A DNA stretch of 64,000 nucleotides from Paracoccaceae bacterium (GCA_021648225.1 JAKITE010000001.1:14597-78596); one strand, 5' to 3'; counted from the first letter of the stretch, positions 7,328 to 17,069 are shown. The notes: generated from the sequence alone by a model not told the origin. Numbers and translations: made by a program.

Positions 7328-9910
7328 ATGATTAAGGAATATTTTCGAAATATCCTGAATAATAAAGACACCGATGCGGCAGAAATATACGCAGTTCTGG
7401 ACAAGGTTTTTGACCGACATTATTATATTTCTGCCCATGACGATTTGAAAGATGTTAAATCCGATTTTGACGCTCTGGATCATTTTATCCGTTTTGGCGA
7501 AAGCGAGGGGCGCAATCCAACCCCTGATTTTTCGACCATGGCCTATCGAAACGCCAATCCCGATGTTGTCAAATCTGGCATAAATACTTTTTACCATTAT
7601 CAGGTTTTTGGCAAAACCGAGGGGCGTTCGCCCGGTTTTGTCGGAATTTTACCCCAAGAATTAAAAGACCAGTCCAGCATTGTTGCACCTGAATTTGACG
7701 CAGGGTTTTACGTTGATACCTGTCCGGTCAAAGTCACCCATGATGGCGCACTGGAACATTATCTGAACTTCGGGGTTGATATGAATTGTGACCCAAGCCC
7801 GCAATTTTCAACCGAATTCTATCTAAACGCCAATGCCGATGTGCGCGATGCCAAGGTGAACCCGCTGTTCCATTATATCACTTGCGGACGAAGCGAGGGG
7901 CGAAACACCATGCGCTCCAACAAGGCTGTTCCAGATCTTGGGGCCAAACCGTTGGCCAAGACAAACGGCAAAATGGCTTTGGGTGTGATTGTCATGGTCA
8001 AAAACGAAATCGACATTATTCAAACCTTTGTTGAATCAATCATGGCCCTGTTTGATGTGGTGGTCATGATTGACCATAAATCCGAAGACGGAACCGCTGA
8101 ATATCTGAAAGCCGTAAGCGAAAAAACCGGTCGGCTGCATTTATATACGCTTGAAGAACCGGGCTATCATCAGGCCTTAACCATGAACCACATGCTTAGA
8201 AACTGTGCAGAGCTGGACGGACTCGACTGGGTGTTTTTTCTGGATGCCGACGAATTTTTACCCTTTCCAGACCGGGCCAGCTTTCAATCCTCACTTGCGG
8301 AACTGGGGGATTTTCCCGTTATTTCAATGCGTTGGAGCAACCTTATCCCTGAAACCTATTGGCAAGGTTTGGTCGCAATTGACAGCAACACCCAATTTTA
8401 TCACAACCCTGAATTATCACCATTCACCAAAATTGCCCTGCAACCGTCCCGGGTAAAACTCCATAAAATCTGGGTGGAACAAGGCAATCACAGCGTTACC
8501 AATGTAATGAACGGCCTGCCGATGTCAGCCCATTCGGTGGATTTCCCGGTTTTTCATATTCCGGTGCGTTCAAAAGACCAGCTTTTGATGAAGCTGAACC
8601 AAGGCGTGGTTTCCTATGTCAAAATCGGCAAAAACCGAGACAAGGTTCAAGGCTCGCACTGGTTCAAAATTCAGGAAAATATTCGGAATACCGGAATAAG
8701 TAACCAGATTCTAAATGCGGTTACCGATGAATACGGCATTCCCGACACCGATTTCCTGCCCCTGTCAACCAAAGCACTAAAGGATAAGGGCTATTTTCTG
8801 GGCGGGTTGAATTTGGCTAAACAAGATCTTGGCATCCAAACCGGTGCCGACCTTGATTTTGCCGAAAATATGTTCCGCCTTAACGCTGGTTCGGCGGTGG
8901 ACGAATCCGAACTGGAACAAGGGATCAGCAAACTGGTGACGCAGGAAAACGGAAAAATATGTCGCGATGATACCGATACCGGCTTTGTATACAGCCCCCT
9001 GCCCGTTGCCAAAGCCAAAAAAACCAGCGCCGCGAATGGTTCGACAAAGCCAAAATCACAGACCGATACCGAATTTTTGCAAAACTTCCTGAAACCCAGC
9101 TATTGGGACATCCGGCATTTAACCCCGTCGGCCTGGACCGGCCATATTCCGTTTCTGTTTTCCTTAACCGCAATGGAACAGCCGCGCCGTTACGTTGAAT
9201 TAGGGTCACATTTTGGCGCCAGCTTCTTTGCCTTTTGCCAAGCGGTCGAACGCAGCGCGATTGATTGCGAGCCCATCGCGGTCGACTGCTGGGAGGGGGA
9301 CATCCACGCCGGAAAATACGATGAAAGCGTGTTTAACAATTTTAAGTTTATCCTGAATAATTACAAGGATTTTGCCTCCTATTTACGGATGTTTTTTAAC
9401 GAGGCCGCTGAAAGGTTTTCGGCCGGTTCAGTTGATTTATTGCATATTGACGGGCTGCACACCTATGAGGCAGTGCGCGAAGATTACGAAACCTGGCTGC
9501 CAAAAATGTCGGACAGGGGCATCATTATGTTTCATGATATTAACGTGCATGAACGGGATTTCGGGGTTTGGAAATTATGGGAAGAATTGCGTGATGTTCA
9601 CCCGCAAATGGAATTTCGCCACAGCCACGGGTTGGGGGTGATTTATGTTGGCAAAAAATCCGGCAGGCCGATCGAAAAACTGATCGAAATTTTCAATCGG
9701 GATCGTTGGGCCAAGGTGCTTATCCAGCAACATTTCGAAGAAATCTCACAAAAAAGCGCAGAGCTGTTTGTGAAACGGTTTGACCAGACCCGATACGAAG
9801 AACAGGGCCGACAGTTTGGTGTCCTGAATGAAGAAATCAGCCGGTTAAAACAATCGCTTGCGATCGCAAAAACTGAACGGTCGCAGCTTCAATCCCTTAT
9901 CCAAGAATAG
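7328..9910 (+). CDS. Glycosyltransferase-methyltransferase fusion with N-terminal repeats
   Basis: 860 residues. I start at the ATG directly after TTAAGGAGATATTATTA rather than 13 codons earlier. Residues about 25-180 carry repeats of roughly 55-65 residues built around HFIRFGESEGRNP, FSTMAYRNANPDV and FHYITCGRSEGRN. About 195-410 is a GT2/GT92-like glycosyltransferase: MVKNEIDIIQTFVES, then VVMIDHKSEDGTAEYL, and an acidic WVFFLDADEFL motif near 305 for metal and sugar-nucleotide binding. About 590-790 is a class I methyltransferase (VELGSHFGASF near 623, HIDGLHTYEAV near 705, MFHDINVHE). The last 25 or so residues are a coiled coil. It probably adds and methylates a sugar of a surface glycan. 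The sulfotransferase-like gene starts 7 nt downstream. Confidence 0.8.
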   Translation: MIKEYFRNILNNKDTDAAEIYAVLDKVFDRHYYISAHDDLKDVKSDFDALDHFIRFGESEGRNPTPDFSTMAYRNANPDVVKSGINTFYHYQVFGKTEGRSPGFVGILPQELKDQSSIVAPEFDAGFYVDTCPVKVTHDGALEHYLNFGVDMNCDPSPQFSTEFYLNANADVRDAKVNPLFHYITCGRSEGRNTMRSNKAVPDLGAKPLAKTNGKMALGVIVMVKNEIDIIQTFVESIMALFDVVVMIDHKSEDGTAEYLKAVSEKTGRLHLYTLEEPGYHQALTMNHMLRNCAELDGLDWVFFLDADEFLPFPDRASFQSSLAELGDFPVISMRWSNLIPETYWQGLVAIDSNTQFYHNPELSPFTKIALQPSRVKLHKIWVEQGNHSVTNVMNGLPMSAHSVDFPVFHIPVRSKDQLLMKLNQGVVSYVKIGKNRDKVQGSHWFKIQENIRNTGISNQILNAVTDEYGIPDTDFLPLSTKALKDKGYFLGGLNLAKQDLGIQTGADLDFAENMFRLNAGSAVDESELEQGISKLVTQENGKICRDDTDTGFVYSPLPVAKAKKTSAANGSTKPKSQTDTEFLQNFLKPSYWDIRHLTPSAWTGHIPFLFSLTAMEQPRRYVELGSHFGASFFAFCQAVERSAIDCEPIAVDCWEGDIHAGKYDESVFNNFKFILNNYKDFASYLRMFFNEAAERFSAGSVDLLHIDGLHTYEAVREDYETWLPKMSDRGIIMFHDINVHERDFGVWKLWEELRDVHPQMEFRHSHGLGVIYVGKKSGRPIEKLIEIFNRDRWAKVLIQQHFEEISQKSAELFVKRFDQTRYEEQGRQFGVLNEEISRLKQSLAIAKTERSQLQSLIQE

Positions 9911-9916
9911 AGCAGA

Positions 9917-10900
9917 ATGAAAAAAATCATCATCCATATTGGCGCCGCAAAATGTGGCAGTTCTGCTATTCAGAATTTTATTGCCTTGAACCGCAATGAA
10001 TTAGCAAAAAAGGGTGTGCTTGTGCCTTCGCAAAAGCTAGACATGGAAGAACCATTTTCGGGTGAACAAATCTGGTTTTTCGAAAACATTCGCACTCAAG
10101 AAAACCGAATAGCCAAGCTAAAACAAAGGTTTGCTTTGCTTGAGAAGCATATGGATGCCCACAATCTCCATACCTTAATTCTTAGTGCAGAAAACATTTC
10201 CAACACCGGACATTTGGCTAGCGACCTCGAAGAAGCGGTCACAGGGTTTGACCCTATGGTGGTTTTTTATGTCCGCCGTCAAGATGATTATTTGTTATCG
10301 TCATGGCAGCAATGGCACCTTAAAGGGGTTGAATCAATTGAACGGTTGCTTGCCGATGCCCCTGACATAATGTTCAACTGGTACGCACAAGCGCGGCCAT
10401 GGGCAGACGCATTTGGCGACGCCCGTTTCAAAGGCCGCGCCTTTCGCAGGGATAAGCTGGTTAATGGCGATGTTGTTGACGACTTTATGTCTATTATCGG
10501 CCTTAACCTTGATGGGCTGCAAATGTTGCCAGAAGATGGTCAGGCAAACCGCAGCTTTAATGAGCATTTAGGCGATATGGCCCATCGTATTCAGGATATT
10601 TTTGACGACCAGCACGATAATTTGTTTTTTCTTAAAATGGCCCAATTGATTGGCGAACCGGTATACAAAACCGGCTCGGCCTCGCATCTTATGAGCCTTG
10701 AAGACCGGATGAAAATTTATCACAGATTTGATGAAAGCAATGCCAGTTTCAAAACCCGATTTTTGCCAGAATATGGCGATGGTCCGTTGTTTGATCCACC
10801 CGCCGACAAAAATGTGCGAGAATTGAGCGAGGTTGAAAAGCTGCGCGGCGAAATAGACCTGTTAACCCGCGCAGTCTATAAATTGGCGCAAGAGCGGTAG
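9917..10900 (+). CDS. Sulfotransferase-like protein of surface-glycan cluster
   Basis: 327 residues. The N-terminus IIIHIGAAKCGSSAIQNFI resembles the phosphate-binding loop for the 5'-phosphosulfate of PAPS in sulfotransferases. MVVFYVRRQDDYLLSSWQQW near residue 115 matches the second (3'-phosphate) binding segment, where an Arg and a Ser contact the cofactor. It follows the glycosyltransferase-methyltransferase gene by 6 nt and precedes the DUF707 gene by 24 nt, so it should be co-transcribed. A role in sulfating, or otherwise decorating, an exported polysaccharide is inferred. The acceptor is unknown and activity has to be considered tentative because the family is divergent. Confidence 0.68.
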   Translation: MKKIIIHIGAAKCGSSAIQNFIALNRNELAKKGVLVPSQKLDMEEPFSGEQIWFFENIRTQENRIAKLKQRFALLEKHMDAHNLHTLILSAENISNTGHLASDLEEAVTGFDPMVVFYVRRQDDYLLSSWQQWHLKGVESIERLLADAPDIMFNWYAQARPWADAFGDARFKGRAFRRDKLVNGDVVDDFMSIIGLNLDGLQMLPEDGQANRSFNEHLGDMAHRIQDIFDDQHDNLFFLKMAQLIGEPVYKTGSASHLMSLEDRMKIYHRFDESNASFKTRFLPEYGDGPLFDPPADKNVRELSEVEKLRGEIDLLTRAVYKLAQER

Positions 10901-10924
10901 CCAAAAACAAGGAGACCGTAAAAG

Positions 10925-12037
10925 ATGGGAAACGCCATCATCCCTTTTGATCAGGAGTATTTCTGCACGCAAAACGGGGCCAAACCAGACAGCATCGGGG
11001 TATATCTTAAATGTGGCTTGGCCCAAGGCCTTAACCCGACCCGGTTTTTCAATACGCGCTGGTATGCCTGGCAAAATCCGGATTGGTCTGACCAGCATGA
11101 CAACCCGTATCTCCATTATCTTGAGCTCGGCTGCGCGCAGGCACGCGACCCAAGCCCTTTGGTGGATATGCATCGGTTTATGACACAAACAGGGGGCAAA
11201 ATCACCGCAAAAGACGCCTATCAGCGCATTCTAGACGGGTTTCGCGCTCCGGTTTTGGGGGTTTACGAAACGCTGGAGGATGTCTGTGCCTATCAAAAGA
11301 AATTTGTCAGCCAAATTCGTGTAACCCGCCACAAAACCACATTGGCGCAAGCACCGCGCCGGTATCTGGTGGTTTTACAAACCGGACGCGGCAGTATTCA
11401 TAAAGAATGGTTTAACAATCAGGATCGCAATTGGGATCTTTTGGTAAATTATTATGACGCCCACGGGTTTGATCCGATGTTTGGCGAATATGTTTTTTGC
11501 CAGATGGGCACAAAATTTACCGCGATGCACAATTTTTATCAGCATTACCAAGACCTGCTTTTGCAATATGACCATATCCTGTTTCTGGATGACGATATTC
11601 GCGTCAGCGTTGATGATCTGAACGCTCTGTTTCAAAGCGTGTCGAAAAACAATCTTGATCTGGCGCAAATGGCGCTTTCGGAAAGCTCCCATTGTGTCTG
11701 GCCGGCGCTGTTTCATGCTCCGGGCGCGCCAGCACTGCGACTTACCAATGCTGTGGAAATCATGATGCCGGTGCTGTCGCGCCGCGCCTTACAGGCCATC
11801 GGCCCGTTGCTTGGCGAAAGTATCAGCGGTTTCGGGCTGGATTTGCTATGGGGCAAACTGGTTGCGGATTATGGCGGGCGGATCGGAGTTTTGAACGATA
11901 TTATCGCAGCGCACGAATCCGAAATAGACGATAAGGCTGGCGCCTATTACGGGTTTATGCGCGCCAATATGATCAACCCGAAAGCCGAGCTGTGGCGATT
12001 GATCGAACATTTTAGCCTTGATACAAATATTGGCTAA
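10925..12037 (+). CDS. DUF707-type glycosyltransferase-like protein
   Basis: 370 residues; the ribosome site AAGGAGACC lies 8 nt upstream. Residues about 20-80 carry the same short repeat found in the first gene of the cluster (VYLKCGLAQGLNP, then WYAWQNPDW, then YLHYLELGCAQARDPSP). From about residue 135 the protein matches the DUF707 family (YLVVLQTGRGS, NWDLLVNYYDAHGF, HILFLDDDIRV near 219, GFGLDLLWGK), a group with a GT-A-like acidic motif. The DDD motif suggests metal-dependent sugar transfer, but no DUF707 activity is known to me. The shared repeat suggests it is targeted to the same place or partner as the fusion enzyme. Confidence 0.75.
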   Translation: MGNAIIPFDQEYFCTQNGAKPDSIGVYLKCGLAQGLNPTRFFNTRWYAWQNPDWSDQHDNPYLHYLELGCAQARDPSPLVDMHRFMTQTGGKITAKDAYQRILDGFRAPVLGVYETLEDVCAYQKKFVSQIRVTRHKTTLAQAPRRYLVVLQTGRGSIHKEWFNNQDRNWDLLVNYYDAHGFDPMFGEYVFCQMGTKFTAMHNFYQHYQDLLLQYDHILFLDDDIRVSVDDLNALFQSVSKNNLDLAQMALSESSHCVWPALFHAPGAPALRLTNAVEIMMPVLSRRALQAIGPLLGESISGFGLDLLWGKLVADYGGRIGVLNDIIAAHESEIDDKAGAYYGFMRANMINPKAELWRLIEHFSLDTNIG

Positions 12038-12067
12038 ACCGCCCGTTTCAAAGATCGGAAAAAACAA

Positions 12068-12730
12068 ATGCCCCTTTGCCGCATCGGAACCAAATTGATC
12101 TATTTTTGCCATATTCCAAAATGTGGTGGCACGGCCGTGGGGAAATATCTGGAAAACCGGTTTAGGCCATTGGCCTTTCTGGACCCACAATTTTATTCAA
12201 TAGATGCTGAATACCGATGGACCAAAAGCTCGCCTCAGCATATCCCCGACCAAGAACTATCGCGGTTGTTTCCTGCCGGTTTTTTTGATGCCAGCTTTGC
12301 CATGGTCAGGCATCCGGTTGATCGACTTGCCTCGGTTTATCTGTATCAACACCTGTTGGAAAAACGAATTACCAAAGGCATCAAATTTGAAAACTGGCTG
12401 GAAAGCCTTGCAGATCAAAAATCTGCAAACCCGTATATTTACGACAACCACATCCGCCCGATGATTGATTTTGTGCCAAAAAATGCAAAAATTTTTCGCC
12501 TTGAAAACGGCATGGCAGCGGTGGTTGACTGGCTCGATCACCAAGCGGGGGATGCATCCGGCCCACGACAAATCCCCCCGGCAAATGTATTGGCAAACCG
12601 GTTGGCACATGCAAAACAAGCCAAAATTGAATTCACCGTATCCCCAACCGCACGTGAGCTGATTGTTGATATTTACAAGGTTGATTTTGAACGGTTTGGC
12701 TATGACCCAGCAGCGCCAACCCGTTATTGA
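12068..12730 (+). CDS. Sulfotransferase family 2 protein
   Basis: 220 residues. The 5'-phosphosulfate loop is seen as HIPKCGGTAVGKYL (residues 15-28) and the 3'-phosphate loop as MVRHPVDRLASVYLY (from about 78), the two hallmarks of PAPS-dependent carbohydrate sulfotransferases (Sulfotransfer_2). It closes the glycan block of four co-oriented genes and lies 30 nt after the DUF707 gene. It probably transfers sulfate from PAPS to a sugar of a capsule or exopolysaccharide, as is common in marine bacteria. The first five residues are uncertain, since the ATG has only a weak upstream purine tract. Confidence 0.8.
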   Translation: MPLCRIGTKLIYFCHIPKCGGTAVGKYLENRFRPLAFLDPQFYSIDAEYRWTKSSPQHIPDQELSRLFPAGFFDASFAMVRHPVDRLASVYLYQHLLEKRITKGIKFENWLESLADQKSANPYIYDNHIRPMIDFVPKNAKIFRLENGMAAVVDWLDHQAGDASGPRQIPPANVLANRLAHAKQAKIEFTVSPTARELIVDIYKVDFERFGYDPAAPTRY

Positions 12731-12783
12731 ACCCGGGGTCAGGACCCATTAACCATTCCCGGTGCTAACAAACCAACTTACGG

Positions 12784-12805
12784 AAAACTTATACAAAACT
12801 TATAC
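12784..12805. repeat. Short tandem repeat, 2 x 11 bp
   Basis: The unit AAAACTTATAC occurs twice head to tail (12784-12794, 12795-12805) and a third degenerate copy, AAAAATTACAC, follows. It lies in the 128-bp stretch between the end of the glycan block and the end of mgtE. No function is evident. Confidence 0.6.
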
Positions 12806-12858
12806 AAAAATTACACCATATTTCCAAAAAAAACCCGCCGTTAACCTTTGCAGCCCCC

Positions 12859-14238
12859 CTAAAGCAACAGCATCGCCGCCAGCCCTAAAAATGCAAAAAA
12901 CCCGACAATATCGGTAACCGTAGTCACAAACGCCCCCGAGGCCAGCGCCGGATCTGCCCCCAGTTTATCCAGCGCAATCGGCACCAGAATACCCGCCAAA
13001 CCCGCCACCAACAGGTTGCCGATCATCGCCATGCCCAGCACCACGCCCAGCATCGCGTCGCCAAACCACACAAACCCGACAATGCCGATGATCACCGCAA
13101 ATACCACGCCATTTGTCAGCCCCACCAGCACCTCTCGGCGCACTACGCGCATGGCATTGGCCGGGGTTAAATCGCGCGTGGCAATGGCGCGCACAGCCAC
13201 GGTCAGGGTCTGTGTGCCCGCATTGCCCCCCATCGAGGCCACAATCGGCATCAGCACCGCCAATGCAATTATTGCCTCCATCGTTTCGGCAAACTGGGCA
13301 ATGACCAAGGACGCCAAGATGGCTGTAAACAGATTAACCGCCAACCATGGAAACCGTTTTTTGGTGGTCAGCCAAACCTTGTTTGACAGTTCCTCATCCC
13401 TAAGGCCCGCCAGCCGGTTCATGTCTTCTTCGACCTCGTCTTCCAGCACTTCCATGGCGTCATCAATGGTGATCACCCCGACCAGCCGCCCGTTTTCATC
13501 CACCACTGGCGCCGATACCATATGATATTGGTTAAACGCATAGGCCACATGCTCGATATCCTGATCCACCGGAATGGTTCGAAAATTATCGGTCATCAGC
13601 TCAGCCAGCAGCACCTCAGGTGCGGTCCCCATAATTAAACCAAGGCGCACATCGCCCACGGGGTGCATCATCGGATCAACAATAATAATGTCGTAGAACA
13701 CCTCCGGCAAATCCTCAGCCGCGCGCATATAGTCAATAATTTGGCCAACATTCCAATGGCTTGGTGCCACCACGGTTTCGCGCTGCATCAGACGGCCCGC
13801 ACTATGATCGGGATAGGTCAGCGCCTGTTCAACCGCAACACGGTCTGCGTCATCCAGTTTTCCCAGCAGATTTTTTTGTTGTGGTGGGTCCAGATCTTCA
13901 ACCAGATAAACAACATCATCCGTGTCCAGATCACGCACCGCCTCGGCCAGCAAAGCGTCCGGCAGGGCGCGCATTACTTCGTCGCGGATGCCTTGTTCAA
14001 GTTCCGACAGCACTTCGGCATCAATTTCATGGCCCCAAAGCTGCAACAGGTTTTCGCGTTCCGACCGGCTGATCTGTTCCAGCATATCGGCAATATCAGC
14101 CTCGTGCAGGGGTTCCAGCAAGGCAATAAGTCGGCCCTGATGGCCAGCCTCGACCGCTGATAAAATTGCGTCGATCAGGTCCGCATTCAGGCTGTATTCT
14201 TCGTCTTGCTCAAATTCCGCAATATGGCTATCTGTCAT
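12859..14238 (-). CDS. mgtE: Magnesium transporter MgtE
   Basis: 459 residues, normal length for MgtE. Domains in order: acidic N-terminal superhelical MgtE_N domain (about 30-130, ending SELEQGIRDEVMRALPDALLAEAVRDL), two CBS domains (about 135-260, with DNFRTIPVDQDIEHVAYAF and VGVITIDDAMEVLEDE), a connecting helix, then five membrane helices (about 290-459). MgtE is a gated inner-membrane Mg2+ channel whose cytosolic domains bind Mg2+ and close the pore when the ion is plentiful. It stands alone, convergent with the glycan block and divergent from guaD. No Mg2+-sensing leader was recognised in the 95-bp upstream gap. Confidence 0.95.
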   Translation of the reverse strand: MTDSHIAEFEQDEEYSLNADLIDAILSAVEAGHQGRLIALLEPLHEADIADMLEQISRSERENLLQLWGHEIDAEVLSELEQGIRDEVMRALPDALLAEAVRDLDTDDVVYLVEDLDPPQQKNLLGKLDDADRVAVEQALTYPDHSAGRLMQRETVVAPSHWNVGQIIDYMRAAEDLPEVFYDIIIVDPMMHPVGDVRLGLIMGTAPEVLLAELMTDNFRTIPVDQDIEHVAYAFNQYHMVSAPVVDENGRLVGVITIDDAMEVLEDEVEEDMNRLAGLRDEELSNKVWLTTKKRFPWLAVNLFTAILASLVIAQFAETMEAIIALAVLMPIVASMGGNAGTQTLTVAVRAIATRDLTPANAMRVVRREVLVGLTNGVVFAVIIGIVGFVWFGDAMLGVVLGMAMIGNLLVAGLAGILVPIALDKLGADPALASGAFVTTVTDIVGFFAFLGLAAMLLL

Positions 14239-14333
14239 TTTGCCCTCGCAAATATCTTTGGCAAACCCTACAAGCTACTGGTTGCAAATGCATCGGGTAT
14301 TTGTAATCTGGCAAAAAATACGCAGGAAATTCC

Positions 14334-15620
14334 ATGGCACAGCTACTTTTGGGGCAAACCCTATCCTTCGCCAGCAACCCTTGGCACACACCCATTGCCG
14401 AGGCTGCAATCCATGAACGCCACGGTGCGGTTCTGGTTGAAAACGGCACAATCCGCGCGGTTGGCAAGGCGGATGATTTGCGTGCCAAACACCCCGATGC
14501 CAAAATCATCAACCATGGTAACCACTTGATCATGGCCGGTTTTATCGATGCCCATGCCCATTACAGCCAGACCGCCATTATTGCCAGCTGGGGCAAACGC
14601 CTGATTGACTGGCTCAACACCTATACGTTCCCCGAGGAAACCCGATTTGCCGATCGCACCTATGCGGATCAGGTCGCCGAAACCTATCTGGACCTGAACC
14701 TTTCCAACGGCATCACCACCGCTTGCGCCTATTGCACCATTCATCCTGAAAGCGTGGATGCATATTTTGAGGCCGCGCAAAAACGCGGGCTGCGGATGCT
14801 GGGTGGCAAGGTGATGATGGACCGCAACGCGCCCGATGGTCTGCGCGACACCGCCCAATCGGGCTATGATGACAGCAAGGCATTGCTGCGAAAATGGCAT
14901 AATACCGACCGGCTTTCCTATGTGATCACCCCGCGCTTTGCCCCGACCAGCACCGAGATCCAGCTAGAGGCCACCGGCGCGTTATGGGCAGAATTCCCCG
15001 ATTGTCTGATGCAGACCCATCTTTCCGAACAATCCGAGGAAATCACATGGGTGCGGGAATTATTCCCCGACCAACAAGATTATCTGGCGGTCTATGAGCA
15101 TTACGGGTTAACCGGCCCCGGCGCGGTGCTGGGCCACTCAATCTATCTGTCGGATCGCGAATGGGATGCGGTCAAGGCCAGCGGCAGCAGCCTTGCCCAT
15201 TGCCCGACATCCAACGCCTTTATCGGCTCGGGCCTGTTTAACGCAAAACGCAGCCATGAAATGCACATCCCCACCGGTCTGGCCACCGATGTTGGCGGCG
15301 GGTCTTCGTTTTCTATGCTGCGCACCATGGCCAGCGCTTATGAAATCGGCCAGTTGCGCGGTGATGCCCTGCACCCGGCACAGCTATTGTGGATGGCCAC
15401 CCAAGGCAGCGCCGATGCGTTGCGGCTGGGCAGTAAAATCGGCAATCTTGTTGCCGGGCGAGAAGCCGATATTATTGTTATTAACTTGGCCTCGACCCCT
15501 GTGATCGAACAACGGGTGGCGCGATCAGAAAATTTTTGGGAACAGGTTTTCCCGACCATCATGCTAGGTGATGACCGTGCGATTGATACGGTTTACATCA
15601 ACGGGCAGCCCATAGGCTAA
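14334..15620 (+). CDS. guaD: Guanine deaminase
   Basis: 428 residues, an amidohydrolase that converts guanine to xanthine and ammonia. The metal-binding motif GFIDAHAHYSQTAII, the family-specific WLNTYTFPEE segment, QTHLSEQ, LGHSIYLSDREWD and ATDVGGGSSFSML (the last metal-binding Asp) are all seen. It is followed by an NCS2 permease in the same direction and faces the 8-oxoguanine deaminase, PuuD and UraD genes, so it feeds purine breakdown toward urate and allantoin. The start ATG follows GGAAATTCC. Confidence 0.94.
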   Translation: MAQLLLGQTLSFASNPWHTPIAEAAIHERHGAVLVENGTIRAVGKADDLRAKHPDAKIINHGNHLIMAGFIDAHAHYSQTAIIASWGKRLIDWLNTYTFPEETRFADRTYADQVAETYLDLNLSNGITTACAYCTIHPESVDAYFEAAQKRGLRMLGGKVMMDRNAPDGLRDTAQSGYDDSKALLRKWHNTDRLSYVITPRFAPTSTEIQLEATGALWAEFPDCLMQTHLSEQSEEITWVRELFPDQQDYLAVYEHYGLTGPGAVLGHSIYLSDREWDAVKASGSSLAHCPTSNAFIGSGLFNAKRSHEMHIPTGLATDVGGGSSFSMLRTMASAYEIGQLRGDALHPAQLLWMATQGSADALRLGSKIGNLVAGREADIIVINLASTPVIEQRVARSENFWEQVFPTIMLGDDRAIDTVYINGQPIG

Positions 15621-15670
15621 CCCCCTATATTTGGCGTATCTGACAAAAAACTTGCTATATCCTGTGTTTT

Positions 15671-15686
15671 CGGCAAGAATTTGCCG
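15671..15686. promoter_or_regulatory. Small hairpin between guaD and the permease
   Basis: Perfect inverted repeat CGGCAA-GAAT-TTGCCG, 51 bp after the guaD stop and 66 bp before the permease start. It has no U-tract after it, so it is more likely an operator or leader element of the permease gene than a terminator. Confidence 0.4.
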
Positions 15687-15752
15687 ATCTTCGGCCAAGT
15701 GCCGGAATCTAACCTGCGTCATAGAGCGCAAAAAAACAGGAAGAGGGAAGAT

Positions 15753-17069
15753 ATGTCAGATACAGCAGAGGTCTATTCGGACCCGGATAAAACACCACCA
15801 TTAGCCCAAGCGATCCCGCTTGGCTTGCAACATGTTTTGGCCATGTTTGCGTCAAATGTAACCCCGGCAATCATCATTGCCGGCGCCGCAGGGTTTGCTT
15901 TTGTCAGCGATGAAAAGGTTTACCTTGTGCAAATGGCCATGCTGTTTGCCGGTGTTGCCACATTATTTCAAACCGTTGGCATCGGCCCGATCGGGGCCAG
16001 ATTGCCGATCATGCAAGGCACCAGTTTTGCTTTTGTTTCAATCATGTTCGGCATTGCCGCCACCAGCGGCATGGCCACGGTGATGGGCGCGGTGATCATC
16101 GGCGGCGTGGTGCATTTTGCGCTGGGTTCGGTTATTTCCAAATTGCGGTTCTTGTTTCCGCCTTTGGTGACCGGCTTGGTGATCATGTCAATCGGGTTAT
16201 ATCTAATTCCGGTGGGGATAAAATACGCCGCCGGTGGCGCTGCGCCTTTCCAGATGGAGGCCGAAAGCTTTGGTTCCTGGGCGCATTGGTTCCCTGCCCT
16301 AACGGTGATTGTTGTGGCACTCGCGATCAAGTTTTACACCAAAGGCACCCTGTCGGCAGCCGCCATTCTAATCGGTCTGCTGGCCGGTTATGTTGTGGCC
16401 TATTTCACCGGTCTGGTAAATTTTGCTCCCGTGGCCAACGCCGCGGTATTTGCTTTGCCTGAATTCATGCCATTCGGATTTCAATTTGAATGGGGCGCAA
16501 CCATTGCCATTGTACTGGTGGTTGTTGTTTCCGCCATTGAAACCGTTGGCGATACCAACGCCACCACCCAAGGTGGCGCAGGCCGCGAAGCCACCGACAA
16601 GGAAATCACCGGTGCTACTTATGCAGACGGGCTTGGCTCCTTGGTGGGTGGGTTGTTTGGCGGGTTGCCAAATACCTCGTTTTCGCAAAATGCAGGTATT
16701 GTTGCCATGACCGGCATCATGAGCCGCCATGTGGTGACCATTTCGGCGATCATCCTGATCATCAGTGGCTTGCTGCCAAAAATTGGCGGCGTCATTGCTT
16801 CCATGCCATTACCCGTGCTGGGCGGCGGTGTGATTGTGATGTTCGGCATGGTGATTTCAGCAGGGTTGAACATGTTGACCGAGGTCAAAATGACCCGTCG
16901 TAACATGGTGATCATTGCGGTTTCGCTATCGGTTGGTATCGGCATTAATCTGGTGCCATCAGCGGTGCAATATGTGCCGGGCGTTGGTAAAACATTGCTG
17001 ACCTCGGGCCTGTTACCCACCGCAATTATCGCGATTGTGCTTAATCTGGTGCTGCCGGAAGAAGACTGA
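15753..17069 (+). CDS. NCS2-family purine (xanthine/uric acid type) permease
   Basis: 438 residues. I choose the ATG after AAGAGGGAAGAT (MSDTAEVYSD) over an earlier in-frame one. The protein has about 12-14 hydrophobic helices and NCS2 landmarks: PLGLQHVLAMFASNVTPAII at the start, GPIGARLPIMQGTSFAF, and the helix pair AIETVGDTNATTQGG (conserved acidic residue) and GLFGGLPNTSFSQNAG. The NTSFSQN stretch is typical of the nucleobase:cation symporter-2 group that carries xanthine or urate, rather than uracil. Its place after guaD supports purine uptake. The exact substrate is inferred. Confidence 0.9.
   Translation: MSDTAEVYSDPDKTPPLAQAIPLGLQHVLAMFASNVTPAIIIAGAAGFAFVSDEKVYLVQMAMLFAGVATLFQTVGIGPIGARLPIMQGTSFAFVSIMFGIAATSGMATVMGAVIIGGVVHFALGSVISKLRFLFPPLVTGLVIMSIGLYLIPVGIKYAAGGAAPFQMEAESFGSWAHWFPALTVIVVALAIKFYTKGTLSAAAILIGLLAGYVVAYFTGLVNFAPVANAAVFALPEFMPFGFQFEWGATIAIVLVVVVSAIETVGDTNATTQGGAGREATDKEITGATYADGLGSLVGGLFGGLPNTSFSQNAGIVAMTGIMSRHVVTISAIILIISGLLPKIGGVIASMPLPVLGGGVIVMFGMVISAGLNMLTEVKMTRRNMVIIAVSLSVGIGINLVPSAVQYVPGVGKTLLTSGLLPTAIIAIVLNLVLPEED

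Noticed and set aside
12743..12765. TTAACC...CTAAC as a CtrA box
   Set aside because: The second half has the wrong spacing and sequence, and the place, between two gene ends, is not a promoter.
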